The notes beneath the pieces were generated by a model. That model was given only the letters and a program-made list of their open reading frames with translations. It was not told the origin of the DNA and ran no database searches. This document shows, piece by piece, positions 9,585-19,235 of a stretch of 64,000 nt of DNA. The DNA comes from Palsa-504 sp963818225 (GTDB lineage: Bacteria; Actinomycetota; Actinomycetes; Streptosporangiales; Streptosporangiaceae). Each line of letters opens with the position of its first letter. Position 1 is the stretch's first letter. The stretch covers positions 62,001-126,000 of the forward strand of contig CAWFRO010000014.1 in NCBI GenBank assembly GCA_963818225.1. Reading direction: 5' to 3'. The translations under genes were made by a program, and so were the position numbers.

Positions 9585-10835
9585 ATGGCGCGGCTTAAGC
9601 TGAGAAACCACAGGTCACAGGCTCCACTGACGAAGGATGGGGCCGCACCGGACGGGACCAGCCCGCAGGCCGCGAGCGCTGGGGGGCGCTGGCCCGGGGC
9701 CGAGCCCGCCGCCGCGGGTACCCAGCCGGTGCCCGCCTCGGGCCAGCCGGCGGACCCCTCGAGCCAGTCGGCGGGCTCCTTGGGCCAGTCTGCGGGCCCC
9801 TCGGTCCGGCCGGAGGCCGCCTCGGCGGAGCCGGTGGCCGGTGCGGGCCAGCCTGCGGTCGTGGCGGACGCCGATTCTGCGGACGCGCCGTTCTGGGAGC
9901 GCTGGGTCCGGGTGGCCGAACCGTCCGGCCTGGACGATCATGGCGACGGGATGCCGGACGACGGGCCCGCGGACGACGCCGTGACGGACGTCGATCCCCG
10001 GCCCGCACCTTCGCGGCAGCCCGTGATCACCCCGGTCGGTGACGCGCGCGGCCAGCCATCGGCCAACGGCACGGGAGCCGGGGGCGCGCGGACCGAGGGC
10101 ATCGGCGAGCATCTGGGCAACCTGGCGCACCTGTCGCACAACCCGCGGATGCGGACCTGGCAGCGGCGCGCGATCATCGCGGTCATCGTCGGGCTGATCG
10201 CCGGGATCCTGCTGCACAACTGGCGGTGGGGGCTGACGCTGGCCGTACTCGCCGCTATCGCCGACACCATCTACCGGTCCCGGACCTCGTTCACCGGCCC
10301 GGCGGGAGTCCGGCTGACCAAGGCCCAGAAGCGCACGGCGCGGCAGCTCTCCAGCCTGGAACGCAGGGGCTACCGGGCCATGCACTGCCTGCCCATCCCA
10401 GACAGCAACGAGCAGATCGACCACCTGGTGATCGGCCCCGCGGGCGTGTTCGCCATCGACTCCGAGGACTGGGACCGGCGGCTGCCGGTGCGGACGAGCA
10501 GCCACCGCCAGCTGTGGCACGGTCCGCACGACATGCGGGACCGGCTCGCGCACGCGCAGTGGGAGGCTGACCAGGCGGCCGGGCTGCTGTCCAACGAGGT
10601 GGGCAGCGGCATCGCGGTCCGGCCGGCGATGGCCGTGTACGGGCCGAAGATCGCCTGGGACGTGGCCACCATCAGGGACGTCGACGTGTTCAGCGGCCCG
10701 CGGCTGCGCAAATACCTGCACCGCCGGGTCCGGCGCCGTGACCTGCGGCTCAGCACCGCCGAGATCGAGCGCATCGAGAAGGCCGCACACGTGGCGTTCC
10801 CGGCGAGCCGGCCAGGCGCTCCCCCGGTAAGCTGA
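9585..10835 (+). CDS. NERD-domain membrane protein
   Basis: 416 residues. A low-complexity N-terminal third (Ala/Pro/Gly/Ser-rich, acidic near 120-150), one or two membrane helices (IIAVIVGLIAGILL, LTLAVLAAIADTIY), then a nuclease-related domain with the typical core EQIDHLVIGPAGVFAIDSEDW and a later GIAVRPAMAVYG strand. NERD domains are predicted restriction-nuclease-like folds of uncertain activity. RBS GGTAGGTGAG precedes the ATG. Monocistronic, ahead of the GNAT gene. Confidence 0.75.
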   Translation: MARLKLRNHRSQAPLTKDGAAPDGTSPQAASAGGRWPGAEPAAAGTQPVPASGQPADPSSQSAGSLGQSAGPSVRPEAASAEPVAGAGQPAVVADADSADAPFWERWVRVAEPSGLDDHGDGMPDDGPADDAVTDVDPRPAPSRQPVITPVGDARGQPSANGTGAGGARTEGIGEHLGNLAHLSHNPRMRTWQRRAIIAVIVGLIAGILLHNWRWGLTLAVLAAIADTIYRSRTSFTGPAGVRLTKAQKRTARQLSSLERRGYRAMHCLPIPDSNEQIDHLVIGPAGVFAIDSEDWDRRLPVRTSSHRQLWHGPHDMRDRLAHAQWEADQAAGLLSNEVGSGIAVRPAMAVYGPKIAWDVATIRDVDVFSGPRLRKYLHRRVRRRDLRLSTAEIERIEKAAHVAFPASRPGAPPVS

Positions 10836-10872
10836 CGGTCTCATCTAGCTCGCGCGCTGAGGAGGCCGACAC

Positions 10873-11505
10873 GTGAACCCGGCCTCGCCGCCGTCGCCTG
10901 GTGCCGGAGGGTTCGTCCGCCCGGCCCGCGCCGGCGATGCCGATGCCCTGACGCGCGTCCAGGTCGCGTCGTGGGGATGCCGCCTGGCCGCGGTCGTGCC
11001 GGCGGAGCTGCTGGCCGAGCTCACCGGCGAGGAAGCTTCGGCCATCTGGCGCGACCGCTGGCGAGAGGCGATCTCCAACCCGCCGACCAGCCGGCACCGG
11101 GTACTGGTCGCGGTATCGGATGCCGCGGCTCCTCCTCCCGCGGCTCCTCCTCCCGCGGCTCCTCCTCCCGCGGCCCGCTCGGCGGCCCGTGAGGTGGTCG
11201 GGCTGGTGTCGGCCGGGCCGGCCACCGACGCCGACCGCTGGCCGGGGACCGATGCGGAGATCTACGAATTCCGGGTGCAGCCGGACCTGACCGGGCAGGG
11301 GCACGGCAGCAGGCTGCTGCAGGCGGCCGCGGACACGCTGGTATCTGATGGCTTCCGTACGGCCTCCACGTGGGTACTCCAGGCGGACCTGGATGTGCGC
11401 CGCTTCCTGGAGTCCGCTGGGTGGGCCGCCGACGGTGCCCGCGGTGAGCTCGAAGTGGGCGTCAGCGTCCCGGTGGTGCGCCTGCACACCAGGCTGAGCG
11501 AATAG
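10873..11505 (+). CDS. GNAT-family N-acetyltransferase
   Basis: 210 residues. Starts at a GTG with a strong GAGGAGG RBS 7 nt upstream. The acetyl-CoA fold is recognisable from VRPARAGDADALTRVQVASW, EIYEFRVQPDLTGQGHGSRLL (motif A, Q-x-x-G-x-G) and FLESAGWAADGA. A 15-bp unit repeated three times at 11125-11169 inserts three AAPPP units between the first strands. Acceptor substrate unknown. Confidence 0.8.
   Translation: MNPASPPSPGAGGFVRPARAGDADALTRVQVASWGCRLAAVVPAELLAELTGEEASAIWRDRWREAISNPPTSRHRVLVAVSDAAAPPPAAPPPAAPPPAARSAAREVVGLVSAGPATDADRWPGTDAEIYEFRVQPDLTGQGHGSRLLQAAADTLVSDGFRTASTWVLQADLDVRRFLESAGWAADGARGELEVGVSVPVVRLHTRLSE
11125..11169 (+). repeat. Three tandem 15-bp repeats inside the GNAT gene
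   Basis: Three exact copies of gcggctcctcctccc, each encoding AAPPP. In frame, so copy-number change would only alter linker length. Confidence 0.85.
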
Positions 11506-11522
11506 ACCGTTAGGATCTGCTC

Positions 11523-12395
11523 GTGGCTGATGCTCGGGAATGGCTGGCAGGGACGCGCCCCAGGACGCTGCCGGCGGCGGTAGTGCCCGTGCTGATCGGC
11601 TCGGGCGTGGCGGCCGGCTACGACCGGTTTTCCTGGTGGCGCGCGCTGCTCGCGCTGGCGGTGGCGCTCGCGCTGCAGGTCGGGGTCAACTTCGCCAACG
11701 ATTACAGCGACGGCGTGCGCGGCTCAGACGCCGAGCGGGTCGGACCGGTCCGGCTGGTCGCCGCCGGGCTCGCCCCGCCCCGGCAGGTGCTGTCCGCGGC
11801 CTTCGCCTGCTTCTTCGTGGCGGGCGCGGCGGGGCTGGCGCTGGCCGCGGTGACGTCCTGGTGGCTGGTGGCGGTGGGCGCCGCGTGCATCGGCGCCGCC
11901 TGGTTCTACACCGGCGGCCCGCGGCCCTACGGATACCACGGCCTGGGCGAGGTGTTCGTGTTCACCTTCTTCGGCGTCGTGGCGGTGGCGGGCACGGCCT
12001 ATGTGCAGATGTTGCGGTTCAGCTGGCTGGGGCTGGCCGCGTCGGTCCCGGCCGGGCTGCTGGCCTGCGCCCTGCTGATCGTCAACAACCTGCGCGACAT
12101 CCGGACCGACACGCAGGCGGGCAAGAAGACGCTGGCCGTCCGGCTCGGTGACGCGCGCACCCGGATCGCCTACACGGCGACGCTGCTGCTGCCGTTCTGC
12201 TGCGCCGCGGCGATCGCCTTCTGGCGGCCGTTCGTGCTGATCACGGCGATCACCCTGCCACTGGCGCGGATCCCCATCCGGTCGGTGCGAGCGGGCGCGT
12301 CCGGCCCGGCGCTGGTCCGCGCACTGGGGCAGACAGGGCGGTTGCAGCTGGCGTTCGGCATCGCGTTCGCGATCGGGCTGGCCGTACGGCTGTGA
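11523..12395 (+). CDS. menA: 1,4-dihydroxy-2-naphthoate polyprenyltransferase
   Basis: UbiA-superfamily integral membrane prenyltransferase that attaches the isoprenoid chain to DHNA, the membrane step of menaquinone synthesis. 290 residues, about eight helices. First Asp-rich motif NFANDYSDGVRGSD and second NNLRDIRTDTQAGKKTLAVRLG are clear; the N-terminal WLAGTRPRTLPAAVVPVLIG is typical of MenA. GTG start 17 nt after the GNAT stop, so possibly co-transcribed. No other men genes are in the window. Confidence 0.93.
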   Translation: MADAREWLAGTRPRTLPAAVVPVLIGSGVAAGYDRFSWWRALLALAVALALQVGVNFANDYSDGVRGSDAERVGPVRLVAAGLAPPRQVLSAAFACFFVAGAAGLALAAVTSWWLVAVGAACIGAAWFYTGGPRPYGYHGLGEVFVFTFFGVVAVAGTAYVQMLRFSWLGLAASVPAGLLACALLIVNNLRDIRTDTQAGKKTLAVRLGDARTRIAYTATLLLPFCCAAAIAFWRPFVLITAITLPLARIPIRSVRAGASGPALVRALGQTGRLQLAFGIAFAIGLAVRL

Positions 12396-12423
12396 TCCAG
12401 GGGCTCACGGAGGTTGCTCAGCT

Positions 12424-13902
12424 ATGACCGGGTCCGGCGAGGAAGCCCCGGAGGTCCTGGATCTGCCGGTCGGGCTGCCGGCGGCCGGGACCCGGCGTGA
12501 GTACGACAGCCTGGGCGAGGTGGACGTGCCCGCAGACCGGTACTGGGGCGCGCAGACGCAGCGCAGCCTGCAGCACTTCACCATCGGCGAGGACCGGATG
12601 CCGGTGGAGGTCTGCCACGCCTACGGCTATGTGAAGAAGGCCGCCGCGATCGTGAACGCCCGGGCGGGGCTGCTCCCGGCCTGGAAGGGGCGGCTGATCC
12701 AGCGGGTATGCGATGAGGTGATCAGCGGGGAGCTGGACAGCGAGTTCCCGTTGTACGTGTTCCAGACCGGGTCCGGCACCCAGTCGAACATGAACGTCAA
12801 CGAGGTGATCTCCAACCGGTGCATCCAGCTGGTGGGCGGCACGCTGGGGTCACAGCAGCCGGTGCACCCCAACGATGACGTGAACATGAGCCAGTCCTCC
12901 AACGACACCTTCCCCACCGCGATGCATATCGCCGCCTACCAGATGGCCACCGACCGGACTATCCCGGCGCTGCGGCGGCTCCGCGACGCCGCGGACCGGC
13001 ACGCCCGGGAGTGGGCGGAGGTGGTGAAGATCGGGCGGACGCACCTGCAGGACGCGGTGCCGCTGACCGTCGGCCAGGAGTGGTCCGGGTACGCAGGTGC
13101 GCTGGAGGACGCGATCGGCGAGGTCGTACGGGTGACGGATGGACTGCTCGCGCTGGCCATGGGCGGGACCGCGGTCGGCACCGGCCTGAACGCACCGGCC
13201 GGGTTCGCCGAGCAGGCAGCCGCCGAGATCGCATCGATGACCGGCGCGCCGTACAAGACGGCGGAGAACAAGTTCACCGCGCAGGCCACGCTCGATGCGA
13301 TGGTCCGCGCGCACGGCGGGCTCAAGGCCGCGGCGGTCTCGTTGTTCAAGATGGCCAACGACCTGCGCTGGCTGGGGTCCGGGCCGCGGACCGGGCTGGG
13401 CGAGCTGCTGTTCCCGGAAAACGAGCCCGGGTCCTCGATCATGCCGGGAAAGGTCAACCCGACCCAGGCCGAGGCCATGCTGATGGTCGCCATCACCGTG
13501 ATCGCGGCCGACGTGGCGGTCAGCATGGCCGGGGCGGAGGGGAACTTCGAGCTCAACGCGTTCCGTCCCATCGTGATCGCCAACTACCTGCACTCGGCCC
13601 GGATCCTGGCCGACATGTGCGACCAGTTCCGCGAGTTCATGGTCGAGGGAACCAGGCTGAACCAGGCCAAGCTGACGGACAATATCGAGCGTTCGGTCAT
13701 GATGGTCACCGCGCTGTCGCCGGTGATCGGCTACGAGAAGGCCGCCGAGATCGCCCACTACGCCATCGAGGGCGACCTGACCTTGAAAGCAGCGGCGCTG
13801 GCCAAGGGGGTGCCCGAGGACCTGTACGACCGGGTCGTCGACCCGCTCGCGCTGACCGGCGGCGTCTCGCCCGGCCAGTCCCCTGGTGAGCGGAAATCCT
13901 GA
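12424..13902 (+). CDS. fumC: Class II fumarate hydratase
   Basis: Fumarase C, iron-independent tetramer of the citric-acid cycle. About 492 residues (family ~465; the extra is a short variable N-terminus). Signature GSSIMPGKVNPTQAEA, substrate-binding GSGTQSNMNVNEV and QSSNDTFPTAMHIA, and catalytic-site GRTHLQDAVPLT are all intact. ATG preceded by CACGGAGG. Lies 29 nt downstream of menA. Confidence 0.95.
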   Translation: MTGSGEEAPEVLDLPVGLPAAGTRREYDSLGEVDVPADRYWGAQTQRSLQHFTIGEDRMPVEVCHAYGYVKKAAAIVNARAGLLPAWKGRLIQRVCDEVISGELDSEFPLYVFQTGSGTQSNMNVNEVISNRCIQLVGGTLGSQQPVHPNDDVNMSQSSNDTFPTAMHIAAYQMATDRTIPALRRLRDAADRHAREWAEVVKIGRTHLQDAVPLTVGQEWSGYAGALEDAIGEVVRVTDGLLALAMGGTAVGTGLNAPAGFAEQAAAEIASMTGAPYKTAENKFTAQATLDAMVRAHGGLKAAAVSLFKMANDLRWLGSGPRTGLGELLFPENEPGSSIMPGKVNPTQAEAMLMVAITVIAADVAVSMAGAEGNFELNAFRPIVIANYLHSARILADMCDQFREFMVEGTRLNQAKLTDNIERSVMMVTALSPVIGYEKAAEIAHYAIEGDLTLKAAALAKGVPEDLYDRVVDPLALTGGVSPGQSPGERKS

Positions 13903-14100
13903 GCTGAGCACCTGGCCAGGCGTGCTGGCGCCGGCCAGGCGCTGCGCAGATGCCGCGCACGGGGCCAAGATCAGTGATTCGGGGCGTGGAGCGGGGCCCC
14001 AGGAGAGACAATTAAGCCGGGATGCGTGGTACCAGCGACATGGCCACGGCTGGCGTTGTACCCTGCCCCGTAATCTCAGCTGGCGGAGCGCGGTCGCGGG

Positions 14101-15627
14101 ATGGCACCTGATCGCGTGTATGTCCCGAACGGGAAGGGTGCCCAGTTGCAAGCGCAAGGAATATGGTCGGCCGGCGAGGGCGACGATCAGGAACGATTCC
14201 TTGCCGATCTGCGCGCCCTGCGCGACGCGGCCGCACTGGGGTATGACGAGCTCGCGGCCCGGACGCACTACCCGGACGACGTCCTGAAGGACGCGGAGAG
14301 CGGGCCCTCCCTGCCCGGCCTGCCGATCCTGGCCGCTTATGTCCGAGCATGCAGCGGCGACGTGCCCGAATGGGAGGAGCGGTGGCGGCGCCTGGGATTC
14401 GATTCCCGCGCCGACCCCGGCCTGCCGGTCAGGCCCGCCGGGGCCAGCCCGGCGGCGGCGGCCGGGGCGCGCGTGAGCGTCGACGTGGCTCCGCCGGACG
14501 TCTACGACCCGGAGCGGATCAGGGCGGTGCTCAGAGGCATCCACCATTCAGACCGGCGCACCCGGGGTGCCGTGAGCCGGGGAAGCGCGGCGGTACCCGG
14601 GCGGATCGATGCCGGGACGCCAGGTCCGGCCACGGTACCGCCGAGGACGCAGGAATTCCAGCCGGGCTGGGACGCCGGAACAAGCCAGGACGTCGGCTGG
14701 GGCGAGACAACTGGCCCGGGCCTGCCCGACATCGGCGACGGCACCTCGCGCCCGCAGCCGAGCTGGGAGACCGGTTTCCCGCCGGACGAGCGTTCGCCCT
14801 TCTCCGGCGACGTCGCCGACCCGAGCGGCGCGCCCGCCAACGGGAATCATCACCGTAGCGAGCCGTCCGGCGCCTCGGGCCCGGGAACCCCAGGATGAGG
14901 CCCGGGCCGATGCCATCCGGCGCGATCCGTTCTCCGCCGACTGGCTACAGGACAGCGATCCGGCCGCGCGGGATGTCACCGAGTCCGGGTGGCAAGATCA
15001 CCCCGATACCGGGCCGTCCCCAGCCGCCGCGGACTCCTGGTTCACGCCCCCCGAGCGGGCCGACACGGGGCTAGCGCCCCAGTTCACGCCCCTCGAGCAG
15101 GGGGATACGGAGCTGGCGGCGTCACCGCCGGCCGGGCGCCACGCGCCGCGGCCGGAGGCCGGCGAGATGCCTGCGGCGGGGGCGACGGGATTCCGGCCGT
15201 CGGCCGAGGAAACACGCCGTCCCCGGGACGTCCTGGCCAGCGCCGGGCGAATACACGGCGGCCGAGGCCCGGGCGACCGAGGCCCCGGCGACCGAAACCG
15301 GGGCGGCCGACACTCCCGCGACCGACACCCCGGCGACCGACACTCCGGAGACCGAGACCCGGGCGACCGACACCGCGGGCGACCGATACCCGGGCGACCG
15401 ATACCCGGGCGACCGACACCTGGGGCACGGCCGACCGGACGGCACCGGTACCCGTGGCGGACGTGTCTGTCGCGCCCGCGCGCACGGCCGTCGGCTCCGC
15501 TGTCCCCGCCGGGCCGGCCAAGCCGACGCGCGAGTGGCACTCGGACCGGCTCTTCCTGGTCCGGCTGCTGGTGATCATCGTCGTGGCCGCGCTCATCGGC
15601 AGCGTTCTGGTGCTGCTGCTCAGGTAA
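14101..15627 (+). CDS. HTH protein with long low-complexity linker and C-terminal TM helix (frameshifted)
   Basis: An N-terminal actinobacterial XRE-like domain (FLADLRALRDAAALGYDELA...LPILAAYVRACSGDVPEWEERWRRL) is followed by a long Pro/Gly/Asp-rich region. The first frame stops at 14898; acidic sequence continues in a second frame (DAIRRDPFSADWLQDSDP), a Thr/Ala/Pro repeat in a third (PATDTPATDTPETET), and the C-terminus (REWHSDRLFLVRLLVIIVVAALIGSVLVLLLR) in the first frame again. That suggests at least two or three indels in one ~500-residue protein: cytoplasmic HTH, disordered linker, tail anchor. It is a paralogue of the gene at 17653. Function unknown. Confidence 0.55.
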
Positions 15628-15740
15628 GACGGCTGCAGGGCATCATGTCGCCTGCGCCCGCATTTTCGCGGAGCGGGAAGTCCGCTCGCATGGGCGGCTT
15701 CAAGAAGCCATCGGCTAGCGCGTTGCCCGTCGTTCAGGAG

Positions 15741-16985
15741 TTAGGCCGCAGATTCGCTGCCATTGTGTGACGCGACGTCGCGGTCCGGCATGGCTGCAGA
15801 GACTTCGGGCGGGCCGGGGATGCCAGGGGTGGGCGGGCCGACGGAACCGAGCGGGTCGGCGAAGGTCACCTCGGGCATGGCACTGGCGAGCATGGCCGAC
15901 ATCGCTTCGGCCGCAGCAGCGGCGGCGGCCGGTGCGGGCGCGGCTTCGGCCGGCGGCGCGCCGTTGGCGGACGGCTCGGCGGCCTCCAGTTCCGGGGCCG
16001 GGTCGGCGGTCGAGGCGGCAGCGATCGCAGGCGGCCCTTCGGCGGATCCCGCCGGCAGCTTGCGCTGGGCCTGATCGTTGGCCTGCCGACCGGCCTGCGG
16101 TCCGGCCGCGGACGCCTCGCCTGCGAAGGCGCTGGCCACCGACCTGAGCGCGGTCGTAACCTCGCTCGGGATGACCCAGAACGTGTTGCCCGGCCCCTGC
16201 GCGAGCTGCGGCAGCGTCTGCAGGTACTGGTAGGCCAGCAGCTTGGGATCGGGATCGTTGTCGTGGACGGCCTGGAAGACGGTCGCGATGGCCTGCGCCT
16301 GGCCCTCGGCGCGCAGGATGGCGCTCTGCCTGGCCCCTTCGGCGCTCAGGATGGCGCTCTGCTTCTCACCCTCGGCGGTGAGGATCTTGGCCTGCCGGAG
16401 GCCCTCAGCGGCCAGGATCGACGCGCGCTTCTCCCGCTCGGCGCGCAGCTGCTTCTCCATCGCATCCTTGACCGACTTCGGCGGTTCGATGGCCTTGATT
16501 TCCACCCGGCTGACGCGGATGCCCCACTTACCGGACGCCTCGTCCAGCACGCCGCGCAGGGCATTGTTGATCTTGTCGCGCGACGTCAGCGTCTGCTCCA
16601 GGTCCATCGATCCGATCACGCTGCGCAGCATCGTCGCAGTCAGCTGCTCAATGGCCTGGATGTAGTTGACGATCTCGTAATCGGCGGCCCGCGGGTCGGT
16701 CACCTGGAAGAACAGCACCGTGTCGATGAGCACGCCGACATTGTCCTCGGTGATCACCGGCGCTCCGGCGAACGCGACCACCTGCTCGCGCAGGTCGATC
16801 AGCGGCTTGACGCGGTCGATGAACGGGATGATGAAGTTCATCCCGGGATCCAGCGTCTTGCGGTAGCGGCCAAATCGCTCCACGTTGCGGGCGCGGGCCT
16901 GCGGCACGATCCGCACCGACCGCACCACCGCGATGACGACGAAGATCGCGATGATGGCGGCGATGATGATTTCAGCCTGGATCAT
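15741..16985 (-). CDS. SPFH/band-7 (stomatin-like) membrane protein
   Basis: 414 residues. N-terminal membrane anchor (IIIAAIIAIFVVIAVV), SPFH domain (IVPQARARNVERFGRYRKTLDPGMNFIIPFIDRV...) and a coiled-coil of Ala/Glu repeats (AEGLRQAKILTAEGEKQSAIL), then a long Ala/Pro-rich tail. QmcA/paraslipin-type scaffold of membrane microdomains. The ATG at 16985 is 2 nt from the nfeD-like stop, so the pair is an operon, the standard NfeD-SPFH pairing. An upstream-extended frame overlaps nfeD and was rejected. Confidence 0.9.
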   Translation of the reverse strand: MIQAEIIIAAIIAIFVVIAVVRSVRIVPQARARNVERFGRYRKTLDPGMNFIIPFIDRVKPLIDLREQVVAFAGAPVITEDNVGVLIDTVLFFQVTDPRAADYEIVNYIQAIEQLTATMLRSVIGSMDLEQTLTSRDKINNALRGVLDEASGKWGIRVSRVEIKAIEPPKSVKDAMEKQLRAEREKRASILAAEGLRQAKILTAEGEKQSAILSAEGARQSAILRAEGQAQAIATVFQAVHDNDPDPKLLAYQYLQTLPQLAQGPGNTFWVIPSEVTTALRSVASAFAGEASAAGPQAGRQANDQAQRKLPAGSAEGPPAIAAASTADPAPELEAAEPSANGAPPAEAAPAPAAAAAAAEAMSAMLASAMPEVTFADPLGSVGPPTPGIPGPPEVSAAMPDRDVASHNGSESAA

Positions 16986-16987
16986 GG

Positions 16988-17419
16988 CTACTCCCGTGGA
17001 TAGACAAGGGCGGTAGCACCCTTGATCTGCATGACGTCGACCCTGGCGCCGATGGGGATCACGAGCGTCTCGTCCAGGTACGGACGCGAGGTCCATTCCT
17101 CGCCGTCGATGCGGACCCGTCCGCTGTGCTCGTTTACCTCTTGCAGCACGATCGCGGAACGGCCGACCAGGGCGGCGGCTCCGGTGCGCAGCTCCGGCGG
17201 CTGCTTGAGGTGACGGATGGCGACGGGGCGGATGAAGACGAGCCCGGCCCCGGCAGCGGCGACGAAGGCAGCGAGCTGGACCCCCAGGTCCAAGTGGAAT
17301 GCTCCGACCACGGCGGCGACGACGGCCGCGATCGCGATGAGGCCGAAGGCGAACGTCATGGTCACCAGTTCGGCGACACCGAGCACGGCTGCCACGATGA
17401 GCCAGATGATCCAGGACAC
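16988..17419 (-). CDS. NfeD-family membrane protein
   Basis: 143 residues: about four membrane segments (WIIWLIVAAVLGVAELV...IAIAAVVAAVVGAF...LAAFVAAAGAGLVF) and a C-terminal OB-fold (ALVGRSAIVLQEVNEHSGRVRIDGEEWTSR). This is the short NfeD1b form without the protease domain, usually encoded just before its SPFH partner as here. Implicated in membrane microdomain organisation; biochemical role unclear. Confidence 0.88.
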   Translation of the reverse strand: MSWIIWLIVAAVLGVAELVTMTFAFGLIAIAAVVAAVVGAFHLDLGVQLAAFVAAAGAGLVFIRPVAIRHLKQPPELRTGAAALVGRSAIVLQEVNEHSGRVRIDGEEWTSRPYLDETLVIPIGARVDVMQIKGATALVYPRE

Positions 17420-17535
17420 GATGGCCGCTCCGCTGAATGCTTCTGTTTCGAGAGTATCCCCTGCCAGCTAGATCCGTAGTACGACCTGCGCGGCCCGCCT
17501 ACCCGGCGTTATCAGCTTAATACCCTCTGATTAGG

Positions 17536-17571
17536 GACAATTGTTGACAATTAGTCGTCTGGGTCCTACGG
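17536..17571 (+). promoter_or_regulatory. Candidate promoter with GACAATT direct repeats
   Basis: In the divergent region 17420-17652. TTGACA at 17544-17549 lies 17 bp before TACGGG, a poor -10. GACAATT occurs twice (17536-17542 and 17546-17552), 10 bp apart, overlapping the -35. Predicted for the rightward HTH gene at 17653. Confidence 0.35.
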
Positions 17572-17652
17572 GGGATTTCTCCCGACCTACACTCGTGAGA
17601 TAAGGGCATGTCCTGCAGCGTGCCTGGACAATAGGGGTCCAGGAGGTACCTG

Positions 17653-19105
17653 GTGGAACGTGGCGACACCGGCCTGGGCCGCGATGGGTTCGGCATGCCG
17701 AGAAAACGACGCCCCGGTAACCACCGCGCCCACCGGCACGAGGACGGCATCGGCCCGGACGGGCCAGACAGGCCCGAGGACGCTGCGGACGACGACTATG
17801 GCCACCTGCTGAGGCCTCCGGGGGATCCGCCGCCCGGGCCGCGGTTCGGTGAGCCTGGCTACTCCCGCGGGCACCAGCCGGGACGATTCCCGCCGCCGGG
17901 AACCCCGGCCGGGGGCTACCCCCAGAACGGCGCGCCAGTCAGCGGCGGCCCCGTGAACGGCGGTCCGGCCAGTTCGGGCCTGCTCAACGGCGGCCCGGCT
18001 GGGAACGGCGGCCCGGTCGGGAACGGCGGCCCAGTCGGGTAACGGAGGCCCAGTTAACGGCGGCCCGGTCAGCGGAGGCCCGGTCAACGGAGGCCCGGCT
18101 GGGAACGGAGGGCCGGCGCCCGGCGGGCAGTATCGGCTACCAAACGGGCGACGGGTTCCGCCGCGCGCGGACCCCATGTACCGGCCGCAGGCGTCTGGCC
18201 CGATCGGCGGAACGCGAGGTCAGGCAGGCCCGGGGCAGGGACCTGGCCAGGACCCGCTCGGCGGTAGTTGGAGCCGGCCGCCTCGGCCGCGGGCACCTGC
18301 CGGGCCTCCTCCGGTCGCCGACCGGGGTCCGCAGGCGTTCGGAGGAATTCCTGGTGCTTCCGGTTCCGCTGGGGCTTCTGAGTTCATGGGGGCTGGCGGG
18401 GCCGGCGGGGCGACTGGGGCTATGGGAGCTGGCGGTGCTGCGGGAGGCGCTGGACTGGGGGGAAGCCCGGCGGGGCCGCGCGCCGATGCGCGGGGAGGCT
18501 GGGGACGCCTGGGTTCTCAAGCGCCAGCTGGGGGCCGCGACGGATCCGGTTCGCCCGCGACGGGCGGGCCCGCGGGACCGGTCATCCGGCAGCGCGAGAA
18601 CGCCGTCCCGCAGGAGCGGCAGGCGGCCGAGGAGCAGCCGGCGGTCAGCATCGCCCCGGACGGGCTCGAATCCTTCGCGCGGGACCTGCGTGCGCTACGC
18701 GCCACGGCCGATCTCGACTACCCAGAGATGGCCGAGGTCTCGCACTACACGATGAAGACGCTCGCATCGGCGGCGGGCGGACTGCGACTGCCGACGCTTC
18801 CGGTCGCCGTGGCATACGTGCGCGCCTGCGGCGGGAATCTCGTCGAATGGGAGGATCGCTGGCAGAAGCTGGCCGCGAAAGTCACCGCGGAGGCGGCGAA
18901 GAAGCGCCGGGCCGACGGCGACGACCCGCAGGGCCTGCCGGAGCCTGCCGACCCGCCCGCCCTCGCGGAACCGCCGGCGCCGCCCTCGCCGCAGGATGCC
19001 GCCGAGCCCGGCGAGGTCTACGTCATCACCTCGGCCAAGCCTGCGAGGGAGGCCTGGGGAGACGGGTTCGTACCGCGGGGAGGCTGGGGGGATGGGTCCC
19101 CTTAG
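17653..19105 (+). CDS. Gly/Pro-rich HTH protein (frameshifted)
   Basis: GTG start. The N-terminal ~120 residues are basic then Pro/Gly-rich and enter an NGGPVSGGP-type repeat (about 17930-18120); the first frame ends at 18042 and the protein resumes in another frame, giving Gly/Ala-rich sequence and then an XRE-like domain, FARDLRALRATADLDYPEMAEVSHYTMKTL...PVAVAYVRACGGNLVEWEDRWQKLAAK. That domain matches the one at the start of the gene at 14101, so the two are paralogues with the domain at opposite ends. A repeat-length change at 18010-18060 would explain the shift. Function unknown; a DNA-binding or scaffold role is inference. Confidence 0.55.
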
Positions 19106-19235
19106 TCTTTGACCGCGTTTCGCTCGCACCATGAACTCGGGAGATCCTGAATGCCGCTCAGCGCGGTTGGAGTGCTTTCGTTACGGATCATCCCCCGGCC
19201 AGATAACGTTCAGACACTCTTGCTAGCCTGGAAAA

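Noticed and set aside
15122..15596. Possible CRISPR-like or minisatellite array in the Asp/Thr repeat region
   Set aside because: Repeats are degenerate GACCGACAC/CGGGCGACC codon-level repeats in a coding region, with no constant repeat-spacer structure.
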